DNA of 64,000 bases. It comes from Dietzia lutea. Its GTDB lineage: Bacteria > Actinomycetota > Actinomycetes > Mycobacteriales > Mycobacteriaceae. The stretch lies in NCBI RefSeq assembly GCF_003096075.1, contig NZ_CP015449.1, positions 3,155,001-3,219,000 on the forward strand, in the 5' to 3' direction. The position numbers and the translations under genes are program-made. The notes under the pieces are model-generated. The model did not search any database and was not told where the DNA came from. It worked only from the letters and a program-made list of their open reading frames with translations. Shown piece after piece: positions 46,534 through 55,631 of this stretch. Within the stretch, counting starts at the first letter, position 1. Every line of letters starts with the position of its first letter.

Positions 46534-48357
46534 TCAGCATGTGTGGTACGTCTCCTGGACCCGGTACACCGGAGTTTCGAGGCCTTCCATCCGAGCCTTG
46601 AGTTGCAGCGCGAGGTACTTGGAGTAGTGCCGCGACTGGTGCAGGTTGCCACCGTGGATCCACAGTTGGTCGACGTTGGTCGGCTTCCACATGTTGCGGA
46701 GCTCGCCCTCCCACGGCCCTGGATCACGGGTGGTGTCAGAGCCGTAGCCCCACACCTTGCCCACCCGATCCGCGACTTCCTGGGACACGAGGTCCACAAG
46801 CCACTGGTTCATCGAGCCATACCCGGTGGCGTAGACGATGAGGTCTGCGGGCAGCACGCGCTCGCCGTCGAGTTCGACCCCGTCGGGCAGGATTCGTGAC
46901 ACCTGCCCTCGCTCCAGGGCCACCTCGCCGTCGATCAGCAACTGGCTGGCGCCGACGTCGATGTAGTATCCCGACCCGCGTCGCAGGTACTTCAGGAAAA
47001 GCCCTGACCCGTCCTCGCCGAAGTCCAAGTCGAACCCGACAGCGCGAAGCTTGTCGTAGAACTCGGAATCCTGCTCGGCCATCTGGTCGTAGACGGGGAT
47101 CTGTGCGCCCGGGAGCAGCCGGTATGGCCAGGAGGCAAACAACATGTCCGCCTTTTCAGTGGTCACCCCGGCCTCGAGCGCCTCCTCAGAGTAGAGCGGG
47201 CCAAGAGCCAACGACATCAGCGATTCACTCCGGGAAATATGAGTGGACGAGCGCTGCACCATCGTCACCTCGGCGCCGTGATCCCACAGCGCGGCACAGA
47301 TATCATGGGCGGAGTTGTTAGAGCCGATCACCACGGCTCGCTTGCCCGCGACATCACCTTCGCCAGTGAACTCCGACGAGTGCCACTGCTCTCCTGTGAA
47401 GTCCTCCGCGCCCTCGAAGCGCGGGATGTTGGGGTAGCCGGACACCCCGAGCGCGAAGATGAGCTGGGTTGGCCTGAGCTCGACTTTCTCGCCATTCCGA
47501 TCGACCCGAACTCGCCAGGTCGACGTCGCCTCATCGAACTCGGCCCCCAGGCACTCCGTGCCCGACCAGTAGTCGAGGTCCATGATCGCGGTGTAGTGCT
47601 CGAGCCAGTCCCCGACCTTGTCCTTAGCGGGGAAGACCGGCCAGTCGTCCGGGAACGGGATGTAGGGCAGATGGTCGTACCAGACCGGATCGTGCAGGTG
47701 CAGCGACTTGTAGCGCTTGCGCCACGAATCCCCGGCGCGTTCGTTTTTCTCGATGACGATCGTGGGTACGCCCAGCCGCTTGAGTCGGGCCGCGAGCCCG
47801 ATCCCGCCCTGGCCGCCCCCGATGATCACCGCGTAGGGCTGCTCGGTGTAGCCGAGATTCTCCTGCCGATCGGTCTTCTGCTCGAGCCATGTCCGGCGGC
47901 CGCGCGTGATGACGTGCTCGACACCCTTATCGCGGTCGCGGCCCTTCTTCTCCTCGTGCCCTTTGAGTTCTTGCAGCGTGGTGAGCAGAGTCCAGGCACG
48001 GCCGTCGCGCAACCTGAGGTGGCCCCAGCCGCGACCCGACGCGGTCTCGAAACGGATCCACGCCTCGGCCACATGGTCGGCTGTGGTCGCGGGCTCGTCG
48101 AGAGTCCAACTCGAGGGCGAGACTGCGGTGAGCTGGGCATCAAGCATCTCGCGGATCTCGTCCCGGCCTTCGAGCGTGCGGATGTTCCAGGTGAAGGACA
48201 CGAAGTCCCGCCAGCATCCGTCGGCCTCGAACAGCTCGGCCGCTCGCTCCGTGTCACCCGCGCTCAGCGCCGCACCGAACTCGTTCAGCCACGTCTCCAC
48301 CATCTGGTCTGCGTTCGCATCGCCAGCCTGCGTAGGCGTTTCCGCCGTATGGGTCAT
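46534..48357 (-). CDS. Flavin-containing monooxygenase with N-terminal NTF2-like domain
   Basis: 607 residues from ATG 48357 (AGGAG five bases upstream; a GTG two codons earlier overlaps that site). Residues ~15-150 form an NTF2/SnoaL-like domain (ADQMVETWLNEFGAALSAGD, FTWNIRTLEGRDEI). The remainder is an FMO: FAD motif GGGQGGIGLAARL, the FMO fingerprint FTGEQWHSSEF (FxGxxxHxxxF), NADPH motif GSNNSAHDIC, and a late YATGYGSMNQW. It would oxygenate a nucleophilic or carbonyl substrate, as in ketone or terpenoid breakdown. It is divergent from a GAF-type regulator, 69 bp apart, which probably controls it. Substrate unknown. Confidence 0.88.
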   Translation of the reverse strand: MTHTAETPTQAGDANADQMVETWLNEFGAALSAGDTERAAELFEADGCWRDFVSFTWNIRTLEGRDEIREMLDAQLTAVSPSSWTLDEPATTADHVAEAWIRFETASGRGWGHLRLRDGRAWTLLTTLQELKGHEEKKGRDRDKGVEHVITRGRRTWLEQKTDRQENLGYTEQPYAVIIGGGQGGIGLAARLKRLGVPTIVIEKNERAGDSWRKRYKSLHLHDPVWYDHLPYIPFPDDWPVFPAKDKVGDWLEHYTAIMDLDYWSGTECLGAEFDEATSTWRVRVDRNGEKVELRPTQLIFALGVSGYPNIPRFEGAEDFTGEQWHSSEFTGEGDVAGKRAVVIGSNNSAHDICAALWDHGAEVTMVQRSSTHISRSESLMSLALGPLYSEEALEAGVTTEKADMLFASWPYRLLPGAQIPVYDQMAEQDSEFYDKLRAVGFDLDFGEDGSGLFLKYLRRGSGYYIDVGASQLLIDGEVALERGQVSRILPDGVELDGERVLPADLIVYATGYGSMNQWLVDLVSQEVADRVGKVWGYGSDTTRDPGPWEGELRNMWKPTNVDQLWIHGGNLHQSRHYSKYLALQLKARMEGLETPVYRVQETYHTC

Positions 48358-48426
48358 GTCCACTCCTTCGCTCTGCTGTAGCGTTTTTCATGACGCAGAT
48401 CACACTTTCTTCCCAAGGGGGTGGCA

Positions 48427-49518
48427 ATGTCGTTGCACTCGACGTTGCGGTTCTCTGACCCAGGGACCTTTGCGGCCCGTTCGATCGAGGCTCATGAGAT
48501 AGCGCTGTCCGGCGGCACGACCAGCACGCTGGACTCGCGGATCCTGCGCGCATGGCGTCGTAGTGGGGCCGCGGGAATCTCCCCGGACCAGCAGGCGCCC
48601 TCCAGCGTTCTGTCCCGCGAGGAGATCGCGGACGCACGAGGTCAGACGCCGCTGCACCGGGTCGCGGGAGATGTCGTGGCGTCGGTAGCGGACACCTCGG
48701 CCGCCGGGCGACACCTCGTCGTCGTCTCCGATACGCGAGGCCGTGTGCTGTGGCGCGCGGGCAGCGCACAGGTGTTACGCCGGGCGGACTCGATCGCCTT
48801 CGTGGAGGGCGCGGACTGGTCCGAGAAGAGCATCGGCACCAACGGCATCTCGCTGGCACTGGAAGCCGGCACTCTCGCCCATGCCACGGCCGGTGAGCAC
48901 TTCGTCCGCGCCCACCATGGATGGACCTGCACGGCAAGCCCCATCCGGAATTCTCGGGGCCGCATCGTCGGAGTCCTCGACGTGTCCCACCCCTTGCGCT
49001 ACTCGTCCGCTGAGACCGCCGCGCTGGTGCGCTGCGGAACGCGGTTGGCCGAGTCCCTCCTCGCCGCGCTGCCTTCGCCATTCGACTCCGACAGTCGTAC
49101 CGAGGCGAGCTACGCCGGCACCCCCGGCCGAGACGCGGGCCATAATCGGGCCGCTCACGCCAGCGCCGTCACCTCGATCCGGCTTCTGGGGTGGAAACCG
49201 GCTGTGATCCGGGCGGACGGAACCTCGATCCCGCTCACGCCGCGCCGGGCGGAACTGCTCGCCCTGTTGGCCTCCCGCGAGGCGTGGTCTGCGCGGTCGC
49301 TGTCTGAAGCCCTCTACGAGGACCCGTCCGCCACCACCACGGTGCGAGGCGAGGTCCGTCGGTTACGTCAACTCACCGGGCTGTCGATCGACTCGCAGCC
49401 TTACTCACTGTGTCCGCGCGAGCGCGAGTGCGTTGACTTCCTCTCTGTGGAACATCCCGATGACCTTCTTCCGGACTCCGAGATCCCGGCGATCATCGAC
49501 CTCCGGTACGGGATCTGA
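48427..49518 (+). CDS. GAF-domain transcription regulator without AAA+ domain
   Basis: 363 residues from ATG 48427 (AAGGGGG just upstream; GTG 48421 is an alternative). The sensor resembles the N-terminus of AcoR: SWRRS-like RILRAWRRSGAAG, then a GAF domain with WSEKSIGTNGISLALEAG and HHGWTCTASPIRN, GRIVGVLDVSHP. The sigma54-activating ATPase and Fis helix of AcoR are absent; instead the C-terminal ~100 residues look like a winged helix (LTPRRAELLALLASREAW, TTVRGEVRRLRQLTG). Such AcoR-like GAF/HTH regulators in actinobacteria often activate a divergent oxygenase or dehydrogenase, here the FMO. The ligand is probably its substrate. Confidence 0.8.
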   Translation: MSLHSTLRFSDPGTFAARSIEAHEIALSGGTTSTLDSRILRAWRRSGAAGISPDQQAPSSVLSREEIADARGQTPLHRVAGDVVASVADTSAAGRHLVVVSDTRGRVLWRAGSAQVLRRADSIAFVEGADWSEKSIGTNGISLALEAGTLAHATAGEHFVRAHHGWTCTASPIRNSRGRIVGVLDVSHPLRYSSAETAALVRCGTRLAESLLAALPSPFDSDSRTEASYAGTPGRDAGHNRAAHASAVTSIRLLGWKPAVIRADGTSIPLTPRRAELLALLASREAWSARSLSEALYEDPSATTTVRGEVRRLRQLTGLSIDSQPYSLCPRERECVDFLSVEHPDDLLPDSEIPAIIDLRYGI

Positions 49519-49607
49519 CCGCAGCGATCCGCCTACGATCGACGACTCCTCCTCCGACAGGGCATGTGGCGCCGGGCACGAGGAGGCGGGTGGCACAATC
49601 AGCAGGT

Positions 49608-50861
49608 ATGACTCCTGAGACCACGGGACGCACGCTCCGCCAGCCGCGCACGCTCGACCAGTCCTCCAAGCTCAAGGACGTCCTCTACGAGATCCGCGGG
49701 CCGGTGCTCGCCCGGGCCAACCAGCTCGAGGCAGAGGGGCACCGCATTCTCAAGCTCAACATCGGCAACCCCGCGCCGTTCGGGTTCGAGGCTCCGGACG
49801 TGATCATGCGAGACATGATCGCCGCGCTCCCGCACGCGCAGGGTTACTCGGAGTCCAAGGGCATCCTCTCGGCCCGCCGCGCGATCTTCACGCGCTACGA
49901 GCTCGTCCCCGACTTCCCGCACCTGGATGTCGAGGACATCTACCTCGGCAACGGGGTCTCCGAGCTCATCACGATGACCATGCAGGCACTTCTCGACGAC
50001 GGCGACGAGGTCCTCATCCCGGCCCCGGACTACCCGCTGTGGACCGCGATGACCTCGCTCGCGGGCGGCAAGCCGGTCCACTACCTCGCGGACGAGGACA
50101 ACGACTGGAACCCGTCGCTGGAGGACATCGCCTCCAAGATCACCCCGCGCACCAAGGCCATCGTGGTGATCAACCCCAACAACCCGACCGGCGCGGTCTA
50201 CTCGAGAGAAGTCCTGCAGGGAATCGTCGACCTCGCGCGGGAGCACAGCCTGCTCATCCTCGCCGACGAGATCTACGACCGGATCGTCTACGACGAGGCC
50301 GAGCACACCTCGATCGCGACGCTGGCACACGACCTGCTGGTGCTCACGTTCAACGGGCTGTCCAAGACGTACCGCGTGGCGGGGTACCGGGCCGGCTGGG
50401 TCGCGATCACCGGTCCCAAGGCCCACGCCGCGGGATTCCTCGAGGGTCTCGAACTCCTGGCCTCGACGCGACTGTGCCCGAACGTGCCCGCACAGCACGC
50501 CATCCAGGTCGCGTTAGGCGGCTACCAGTCGATCAACGAGCTGATCGAGCCCGGCGGGCGTCTGCACGAGCAGCGCGGCATCGCGTGGGAGAAGCTGAAC
50601 GCGATCCCCGGCGTGAGCTGCGTCCGGCCGATGGGCGCGCTCTACGCCTTCCCCCGGTTGGACCCCGAGGTGCACGAGATCCACGACGACCGGTTGTTCG
50701 CCCTCGACCTCCTCGAGCGGGAGCGGATCCTCGTCACGCAGGGCACCGGCTTCAACTGGCCGAACCCAGACCATTTCCGCGTGGTCACGCTGCCCGCGGC
50801 GCGGGATCTGGGTATGGCGATCGAGCGGATCGGCAACTTCCTGGCGTCCTACCGCCAGTAG
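49608..50861 (+). CDS. Pyridoxal-phosphate aminotransferase (AlaA/AspC type)
   Basis: 417 residues from ATG 49608; the in-frame start at 49566 is unlikely because the conserved homology begins near LDQSSKLKDVLYEIRGP. Class I aminotransferase fold with Lys253 (LSKTYRVAGYRAGW) as the PLP Schiff base, NPNNPTGAVYS and the DEIYDRIVYD strand. The sequence matches the group that includes M. tuberculosis Rv0337c (aspC) and E. coli AlaA, which makes alanine or transaminates aspartate. A CACAAT -10-like box just before the ATG suggests a short leader. It sits near the Rv0338c-type gene, as in mycobacteria. Confidence 0.93.
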   Translation: MTPETTGRTLRQPRTLDQSSKLKDVLYEIRGPVLARANQLEAEGHRILKLNIGNPAPFGFEAPDVIMRDMIAALPHAQGYSESKGILSARRAIFTRYELVPDFPHLDVEDIYLGNGVSELITMTMQALLDDGDEVLIPAPDYPLWTAMTSLAGGKPVHYLADEDNDWNPSLEDIASKITPRTKAIVVINPNNPTGAVYSREVLQGIVDLAREHSLLILADEIYDRIVYDEAEHTSIATLAHDLLVLTFNGLSKTYRVAGYRAGWVAITGPKAHAAGFLEGLELLASTRLCPNVPAQHAIQVALGGYQSINELIEPGGRLHEQRGIAWEKLNAIPGVSCVRPMGALYAFPRLDPEVHEIHDDRLFALDLLERERILVTQGTGFNWPNPDHFRVVTLPAARDLGMAIERIGNFLASYRQ

Positions 50862-50946
50862 TCCTCCGGGCCGCGTCACCGCTTGGGCCGCCGGGCCGCC
50901 GGGGCGGCACGGACCGCCGGGGGCGGCACGCGCCGCGATCAGTCGG

Positions 50947-52482
50947 TCAGACGGTCGGTGCGCGGTGTGCGGCGGCCGGATCGACCGCGAGCCCGACGGG
51001 CGGCAGGGCGTCGGTGGTGCCACCCGCGCGCGCCGCTGCGCTCCCGGCGGGCCATGCGCCCGCAGCGTGGCCCGCGCCGGCGCCATATCCGGCTCCCGCA
51101 GCCCCGGCGACTCCCCCAGCCCCGCCGAATCCGGTGCCGACGACCGTGGGGACGCCACGGCCGAGGGCGCGGTAGGTCCAGCCGGCCTCGCGCCAGCGGT
51201 CGGCGGGCATGCAGTTGCGCCCGTCCAGCAGGACCCGGCCCCGCGCCACCTCGGCGACCGCGACCGGATCCAGCTCGACGAAGTCGGCCCACTCGGTGGC
51301 CACCAGCACCACGTCCGCGCCCTCGCACGCCGCCAGCGCGGACTCGGCGTACGTCAGGGTCGGGAACAGGGCCCGGGCGTTGTCCAGCGCCTGCGGGTCG
51401 TACACCACCGCGCTCGCGCCCTTGAGCGAGAGCATCCCCGCCACGTTCAACGCGGGAGAATCCCGCACGTCGTCGGAGTTCGGCTTGAACGCCGCCCCCA
51501 GCACCGCGACGGTCTTGCCGATGACCGTGCCGCCGCACGCCTCGACGGTCAGGTCGACCATCCGCTCGCGGCGCCGCATGTTGATCGAGTCGACCTCACG
51601 CAGGAACGTCATCGCCTCGTCCGCGCCCAACTCCCCGGCACGCGCCATGAACGCCCGGATGTCCTTGGGCAGACACCCCCCGCCGAACCCGAGCCCGGCG
51701 TTGAGGAACCGCCGCCCGATCCGCGGATCCATACCGATCGCATCCGCCAGCACCGTCACGTCCGCGCCGGCGGCCTCACACACCTCCGACACGGCGTTGA
51801 TGAAGCTGATCTTGGTCGCCAGGAACGCGTTCGCGCTCACCTTCACCAGCTCCGAGGTCGCCAGGTCCGTCACGATCACCGGACACGGATCCGACTCGAG
51901 GATCGGCGCGTAGGCCTGCTCGACCAGCTCGCGGGCGAACCCCTGTTCGTCCGGCCCGCCGGGCAACCCGATGACGATCCGGTCCGGCGTGAGAGTGTCG
52001 GCCACCGCGAAGCCCTCGCGCAGGAACTCCGGGTTCCACACCACCTCCGCGCGCACGCCGTCCCGGGCGTGCCAGTCCGCGACCCCCTGCAGCCGCGCCG
52101 CCGTGCCCACCGGCACCGTCGACTTGCCCACCAGCACCGCGTCCGCGGTCAGAAGCGGCACCAGCCGGGTCACCACGTCCTCGACATAGGTCGTGTCGGC
52201 GGCGAACTCGCCCTTGCGCTGGGGCGTGCCCACCCCGATGAAGTGCAGGTCCGCGAACTCGGCGGCCTCGGCGTAGTCGGTGGTGAACCGCAACCGGCCC
52301 GACTCGACGTGCCGTAGCAGGATCTCCGGCAGACCCGGCTCGTAGAACGGCACCTCGCCCCGGCGCAGCCGCTCGACCTTGGCCTCGTCGACGTCCACCC
52401 CCAGCACCTCGTGGCCCAGCTCGGCCATGCAGGCGGCGTGGGTGGCGCCGAGGTATCCGGTCCCGAACACGGTCATACGCAT
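50947..52482 (-). CDS. udgA: UDP-glucose 6-dehydrogenase with Gly/Ala-rich C-terminal extension
   Basis: 511 residues. NAD motif VFGTGYLGATHAACMAE-like start (FGTGYLG), the EVVWNPEFLREG strand, catalytic Cys270 in GFGGGCLPKDIRAF, and the hinge FKPNSDDVRDSPAL. It oxidises UDP-glucose twice to UDP-glucuronate for envelope polysaccharides. Enzymes of this type are usually ~440 residues; the last ~65 here are a Gly/Ala-rich tail (GGAGGVAGAAGAGYGAGAG and on) not needed for catalysis. The ATG at 52482 follows a TAGAAC box closely, so the message may be leaderless. Next to dcd as in M. tuberculosis (Rv0322/Rv0321). Confidence 0.93.
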   Translation of the reverse strand: MRMTVFGTGYLGATHAACMAELGHEVLGVDVDEAKVERLRRGEVPFYEPGLPEILLRHVESGRLRFTTDYAEAAEFADLHFIGVGTPQRKGEFAADTTYVEDVVTRLVPLLTADAVLVGKSTVPVGTAARLQGVADWHARDGVRAEVVWNPEFLREGFAVADTLTPDRIVIGLPGGPDEQGFARELVEQAYAPILESDPCPVIVTDLATSELVKVSANAFLATKISFINAVSEVCEAAGADVTVLADAIGMDPRIGRRFLNAGLGFGGGCLPKDIRAFMARAGELGADEAMTFLREVDSINMRRRERMVDLTVEACGGTVIGKTVAVLGAAFKPNSDDVRDSPALNVAGMLSLKGASAVVYDPQALDNARALFPTLTYAESALAACEGADVVLVATEWADFVELDPVAVAEVARGRVLLDGRNCMPADRWREAGWTYRALGRGVPTVVGTGFGGAGGVAGAAGAGYGAGAGHAAGAWPAGSAAARAGGTTDALPPVGLAVDPAAAHRAPTV

Positions 52483-52609
52483 GGCGCCGTTCTACCGCGT
52501 CAACGCGTCGCGGTGGGAACGCGCTGGTGAACGACGGTCGAGCAGTGAGCGCCGCGCGACGCGGGCGCGGGGTTCACGCAGCTGCCGGACGCGCCCGTGC
52601 CCGCTCGGC

Positions 52610-53173
52610 TCAGCGGAAGTTGAGGTACGCCTTCGACGCCGTCGGTCCGCGCTGGCCCTGGTACTTGGAACCCACGCTCGCGCTGCCGTAGGGGGTCTCG
52701 GCGGGACTGGAGAGCCGGAACAGGCACAGCTGGCCGATCTTCATCCCGGGCCACAGGGTGATGGGCAGGTTCGCGACGTTGGACAGCTCGAGGGTGATGT
52801 GCCCGTCGAAGCCCGGGTCGATGAAGCCGGCGGTGGAATGGGTGAGCAGCCCCAGCCGACCGAGTGAGGACTTGCCCTCGAGTCGGCCGGCGAGGTCGTC
52901 GGGCAGGGCGAGCCGCTCGAGGGTCGCGCCCAGGACGAATTCGCCGGGGTGCAGGACGAAGGGATCGCCCTCGGCGACCTCGACCAGTTCGGTCAGCTCG
53001 TCCTGCTGCAGGGCCGGGTCGATGTGGGTGTAGCGCGAGTTGTTGAAGACACGGAACAGCCGGTCGAGGCGGACATCGATGCTCGACGGCTGGATCAGCG
53101 CGGGGTCGAGGGGGTCGATGCCCAGTCGCCCGTCGGCGAGCTCGGCGCGGAGGTCACGGTCGGAGAGCAGCAC
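52610..53173 (-). CDS. dcd: dCTP deaminase
   Basis: 187 residues from GTG 53173 with AGGA upstream. Trimeric dUTPase fold with [11 protein letters not shown], the [13 protein letters not shown] strand, [20 protein letters not shown] and [11 protein letters not shown], and the C-terminal [14 protein letters not shown] that closes over the nucleotide. It deaminates dCTP to dUTP on the route to thymidylate; the M. tuberculosis enzyme is bifunctional (also dUTPase), and this close relative could be too. Its first 20 bases overlap the end of the DUF2470 gene. Confidence 0.94.
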   Translation of the reverse strand: MLLSDRDLRAELADGRLGIDPLDPALIQPSSIDVRLDRLFRVFNNSRYTHIDPALQQDELTELVEVAEGDPFVLHPGEFVLGATLERLALPDDLAGRLEGKSSLGRLGLLTHSTAGFIDPGFDGHITLELSNVANLPITLWPGMKIGQLCLFRLSSPAETPYGSASVGSKYQGQRGPTASKAYLNFR

Positions 53174-53918
53174 GGTCCTGAGGGTACCGGGCGCCCCCGG
53201 CGAGCAGACGGAGCTGGGTGCCGAGCTCGGCGACGCCCGTGCACGCCTCCGCGAACGGCAGTCGCTCGCGACGGATCCGGCCCTCGCGGTCGACGAGCTC
53301 GATGTCCACGCCGGCGCGGTCGATGCCGATGAGCAGGGGCCGCACCGCGGGGAGGCAGCGGCAGACGCGCAGCGCGATGCGCGGGACGACCTGGCAGCGG
53401 GGGTCGTTGAGGTGGTCGAGCCAGTGGCCCTCGAGGTCGGTGAACGGGTCGGGGCCGGAGGTGGCGAGGTCGTCGGGCGCGATGTCGGTGACGCCGTCGT
53501 CGTCGGCGAGGACGATCTTGTCGGCACGGAACCGGACGAGGGCGGAGTCGGATCCGACGCCCAGGAGAGCGGAGTCGGGGAGGTCGCGCGCGATGTCGGC
53601 GGCGGTGATCCGTTGGGCGCGCGTCCCCGTCTGTTCGACGCGTCCCTCGACGACGACGATGCGGCGGCAGCGACCCTGGGCCACTCCCCCGACGATCTCG
53701 TCGAGTACCTCGAGTCGGGCGGTGACCCCACCGAACCCGATGGACGCCGCGTCGGCAATCGGGATCACCAGGCTGAGGTCGGCGGTCCCCGGGCTCTGGT
53801 GCACGAGGGCGACCGTCGGGGTGGCGGAGCCGAACGTGAGGGTGGCGCGCGGGCACCGGCGTAGCGCTGAACTCGCCCGCTCGGCCGGCTCCGGTACGGG
53901 TCCCACCAGTGATCGCAT
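53154..53918 (-). CDS. DUF2470 protein, iron-box controlled (haem/iron handling candidate)
   Basis: 254 residues from ATG 53918. The last ~80 residues form the DUF2470 domain ([45 protein letters not shown]), the module found at the C-terminus of HugZ-type haem-utilisation proteins. The N-terminal part lacks an obvious haem-binding motif. A DtxR/IdeR iron box lies 108 bp upstream, so expression should rise when iron is scarce. It is paralogous to the upstream gene at 54081 and overlaps dcd by 20 bp. Role in haem degradation or siderophore handling is inferred. Confidence 0.78.
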   Translation of the reverse strand: MRSLVGPVPEPAERASSALRRCPRATLTFGSATPTVALVHQSPGTADLSLVIPIADAASIGFGGVTARLEVLDEIVGGVAQGRCRRIVVVEGRVEQTGTRAQRITAADIARDLPDSALLGVGSDSALVRFRADKIVLADDDGVTDIAPDDLATSGPDPFTDLEGHWLDHLNDPRCQVVPRIALRVCRCLPAVRPLLIGIDRAGVDIELVDREGRIRRERLPFAEACTGVAELGTQLRLLAGGARYPQDRAALRP

Positions 53919-54025
53919 GCCCTTGCCTCTCGTCGTCGCGGTTCCCGTTTCCCGTCCCGGCGCCTCAGGGATTGACGCCGGAACGGGAAGCGGGTGCGGG
54001 GACGTGACTACCCGCAGCGATAAAC

Positions 54026-54044
54026 TTAGGTAAGGCTTACCTCA
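54026..54044 (-). promoter_or_regulatory. DtxR/IdeR iron box
   Basis: TTAGGTAAGGCTTACCTCA matches the 19-bp DtxR/IdeR consensus TTAGGTTAGGCTAACCTAA at 16 positions, with a perfect inner palindrome. It lies between the two DUF2470 genes, upstream of the 53154-53918 gene. Confidence 0.85.
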
Positions 54045-54080
54045 AAGGCAAGGGTTTTCAGGAAACTTTTGTGTGACAGA

Positions 54081-54893
54081 TCACCGTGCCATCTCGGCGA
54101 GGGCCCGGTGGACGTCGTCCGAATCGGCACAGACCTGCGGGAACGGCACCCGCAGGAGCTCGCGGAACCCGGAGTGCACCGAACCGATGTTCACGTCGAC
54201 CCCGTAGCTGTCGATGCCCGCGAGGCACGGCCGTGTGCCGGCGATCTGCCGGCCGGCGCGCAGCGCGAGGCGCGCGGCCAGACCCGGGTCGTCGGCCAAC
54301 CGGCGCAACCACACCTGTTCGTCGACCGCGATCGGGTCGACGCCCGCGGCGGCGAGGTCCGACCGCGGCACCAGGTGCACCCCGTCCACGGTGACGTAGC
54401 TGATCTCCAGCGGCTGCAACTCGCTCAGCCGGAGCGATCCGACGTCGCCACTCCCGTCCGGTCCGCCGCCGTCCGCCGCGACCAACCTGCGCCGTCGTGC
54501 CGCCGACGAGGCCGTCACGATCCCCGAGAGGGTGACGATGCCGCGGGCGACCGCGCACTCGTCGCCGTAGCCCTGCTCACGTCCCCCGCACGGCGCGGGA
54601 CGGCCGTCGACGGAGAACGAGGGGCGCGGCGCGGAGCCACGACACCGGCCCGTACAGACGGTGTCGACGATCTCCACGGTCGCGGAGGCGCCGGCGGCCG
54701 CGACCCGGGCGGCGTCCCCCGCCTCGCGCGACGCCCCGCCGACGTCGACCACGAGCACCACGACGCCGTCGTCACGGACCCGCGCCGACCGCAGCGGGCG
54801 CCGCAGCATTCCCGCCCCCACCGTTCCCGACGCGCCTCGCGCGAGCACCGTCCGCACGCGTTCCGCAACGGGCCGGTCCGTCACGTCGTCCAT
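54081..54893 (-). CDS. DUF2470 protein, second paralogue
   Basis: 270 residues from ATG 54893 (AGGAGG six bases upstream). The C-terminal part (VWLRRLADDPGLAARLAL, PCLAGIDSYGVDVNIG, FRELLRVPFPQVC) aligns with the downstream paralogue's DUF2470 domain. A middle segment has a Cys cluster (VCTGRCRG, APCGG, DECAVA) absent from the paralogue, possibly a metal or haem site. The iron box lies past its stop, so this gene is not obviously under it. The two genes probably arose by tandem duplication and diverged. Confidence 0.72.
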   Translation of the reverse strand: MDDVTDRPVAERVRTVLARGASGTVGAGMLRRPLRSARVRDDGVVVLVVDVGGASREAGDAARVAAAGASATVEIVDTVCTGRCRGSAPRPSFSVDGRPAPCGGREQGYGDECAVARGIVTLSGIVTASSAARRRRLVAADGGGPDGSGDVGSLRLSELQPLEISYVTVDGVHLVPRSDLAAAGVDPIAVDEQVWLRRLADDPGLAARLALRAGRQIAGTRPCLAGIDSYGVDVNIGSVHSGFRELLRVPFPQVCADSDDVHRALAEMAR

Positions 54894-55108
54894 CACGCAC
54901 CTCCTGTCAGCGGCGCCCCTCCGCCGGGCGACCGTCCGCGCAAAACGGACTATCCTCCAGTTCAGCGTCCGGCGGGGTCGGTTCCTTCCCGGATGCGCCC
55001 GGAATCGCCGTGAGACCGGCCACATCGGGCGCCCGCCCCGCCCTCGGCGACCCCCCTCGAGCCGCCACGGATATGCGCCGACCACAGCTGACGTGGTGAA
55101 ATGGGCCC

Positions 55109-55363
55109 ATGGACGAGTTCAGGGAAGAGCCCTCGAAGTACATCTGGCGCTGGACCCAGTGGTCGTGGGTGTGCGTCGGCGTGGGCGTGCTCATCGTGCT
55201 GATGGGGATCACCAGCGGCGGGTCCGTCACCCCGTGGATCATCGGCGCGATCGCGGTGGCCGTGATCGGCGGCGTGGCGTTCGGGTTCGTCCCCCGCGCC
55301 TCCCTCGCACAGCCCAAGCGGCCCATGACACCCGGCGCGAAGCGGAAGGCCGCCCGGAAGTGA
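55109..55363 (+). CDS. Small two-helix membrane protein
   Basis: 84 residues from ATG 55109. Two membrane helices (about 16-37 and 42-62) are followed by a basic tail (RPMTPGAKRKAARK). The start has no strong ribosome-binding site, but codon use is coding-like throughout. Similar small basic membrane proteins are common in actinobacteria near tRNA-Gly; no function is known. Confidence 0.7.
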   Translation: MDEFREEPSKYIWRWTQWSWVCVGVGVLIVLMGITSGGSVTPWIIGAIAVAVIGGVAFGFVPRASLAQPKRPMTPGAKRKAARK

Positions 55364-55425
55364 CCCCGGGCGCCCTGCGCCACGCGGGGCTCGTGCTAGT
55401 CTGAAAGCCGCCTCGAGCAGGCACC

Positions 55426-55499
55426 GCCGATGTAGTTCAATGGTAGAACTTCTGCTTCCCAAGCAGACAGCGCGGGTTCGATTCCCGTCATCGGCTCCA
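55426..55499 (+). tRNA. tRNA-Gly (anticodon CCC), CCA encoded
   Basis: The acceptor pair GCCGATG/CATCGGC, a D arm around TTCAATGGTAGAA, anticodon stem-loop TCTGC-TTCCCAA-GCAGA (anticodon CCC, reads GGG), a 4-base variable loop and the T arm with TTCGATT all fold. T is the discriminator and CCA follows in the DNA. A TAGTCT box (55397-55402) 24 bp upstream may be the -10. Confidence 0.95.
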
Positions 55500-55505
55500 C
55501 ATGAC

Positions 55506-55531
55506 AAGGCCCTCCCGCCCGGGAGGGCCTT
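55506..55531 (+). terminator. Terminator after tRNA-Gly
   Basis: A perfect 12-bp stem (55506-55517 with 55520-55531) with a 2-base gap (a larger loop in practice) begins seven bases past the CCA end. Confidence 0.85.
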
Positions 55532-55618
55532 CGTCGTCTCCGGGGCGACACTTCCCCCTCGGGCACCACTTCGGACGTGCGCGCCGACGCTTCAGACCCC
55601 CACTACTGTCGGCGCTTA

Positions 55619-55631
55619 GTGCACGATGCAC
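55619..55631. promoter_or_regulatory. Inverted repeat GTGCA-CGA-TGCAC upstream of the acyl-CoA synthetase cassette
   Basis: A perfect 5-3-5 palindrome about 95 bp before the cassette's first start codon, in otherwise gene-free DNA (55532-55725). It may be an operator for the PucR regulator encoded at the end of the cassette or for another regulator. Confidence 0.35.

Noticed and set aside
55426-55499. tRNA-Gly as a phage or island attachment site.
   Set aside because: No integrase, no direct repeat of the tRNA 3' end and no island-like content nearby; a normal terminator follows.
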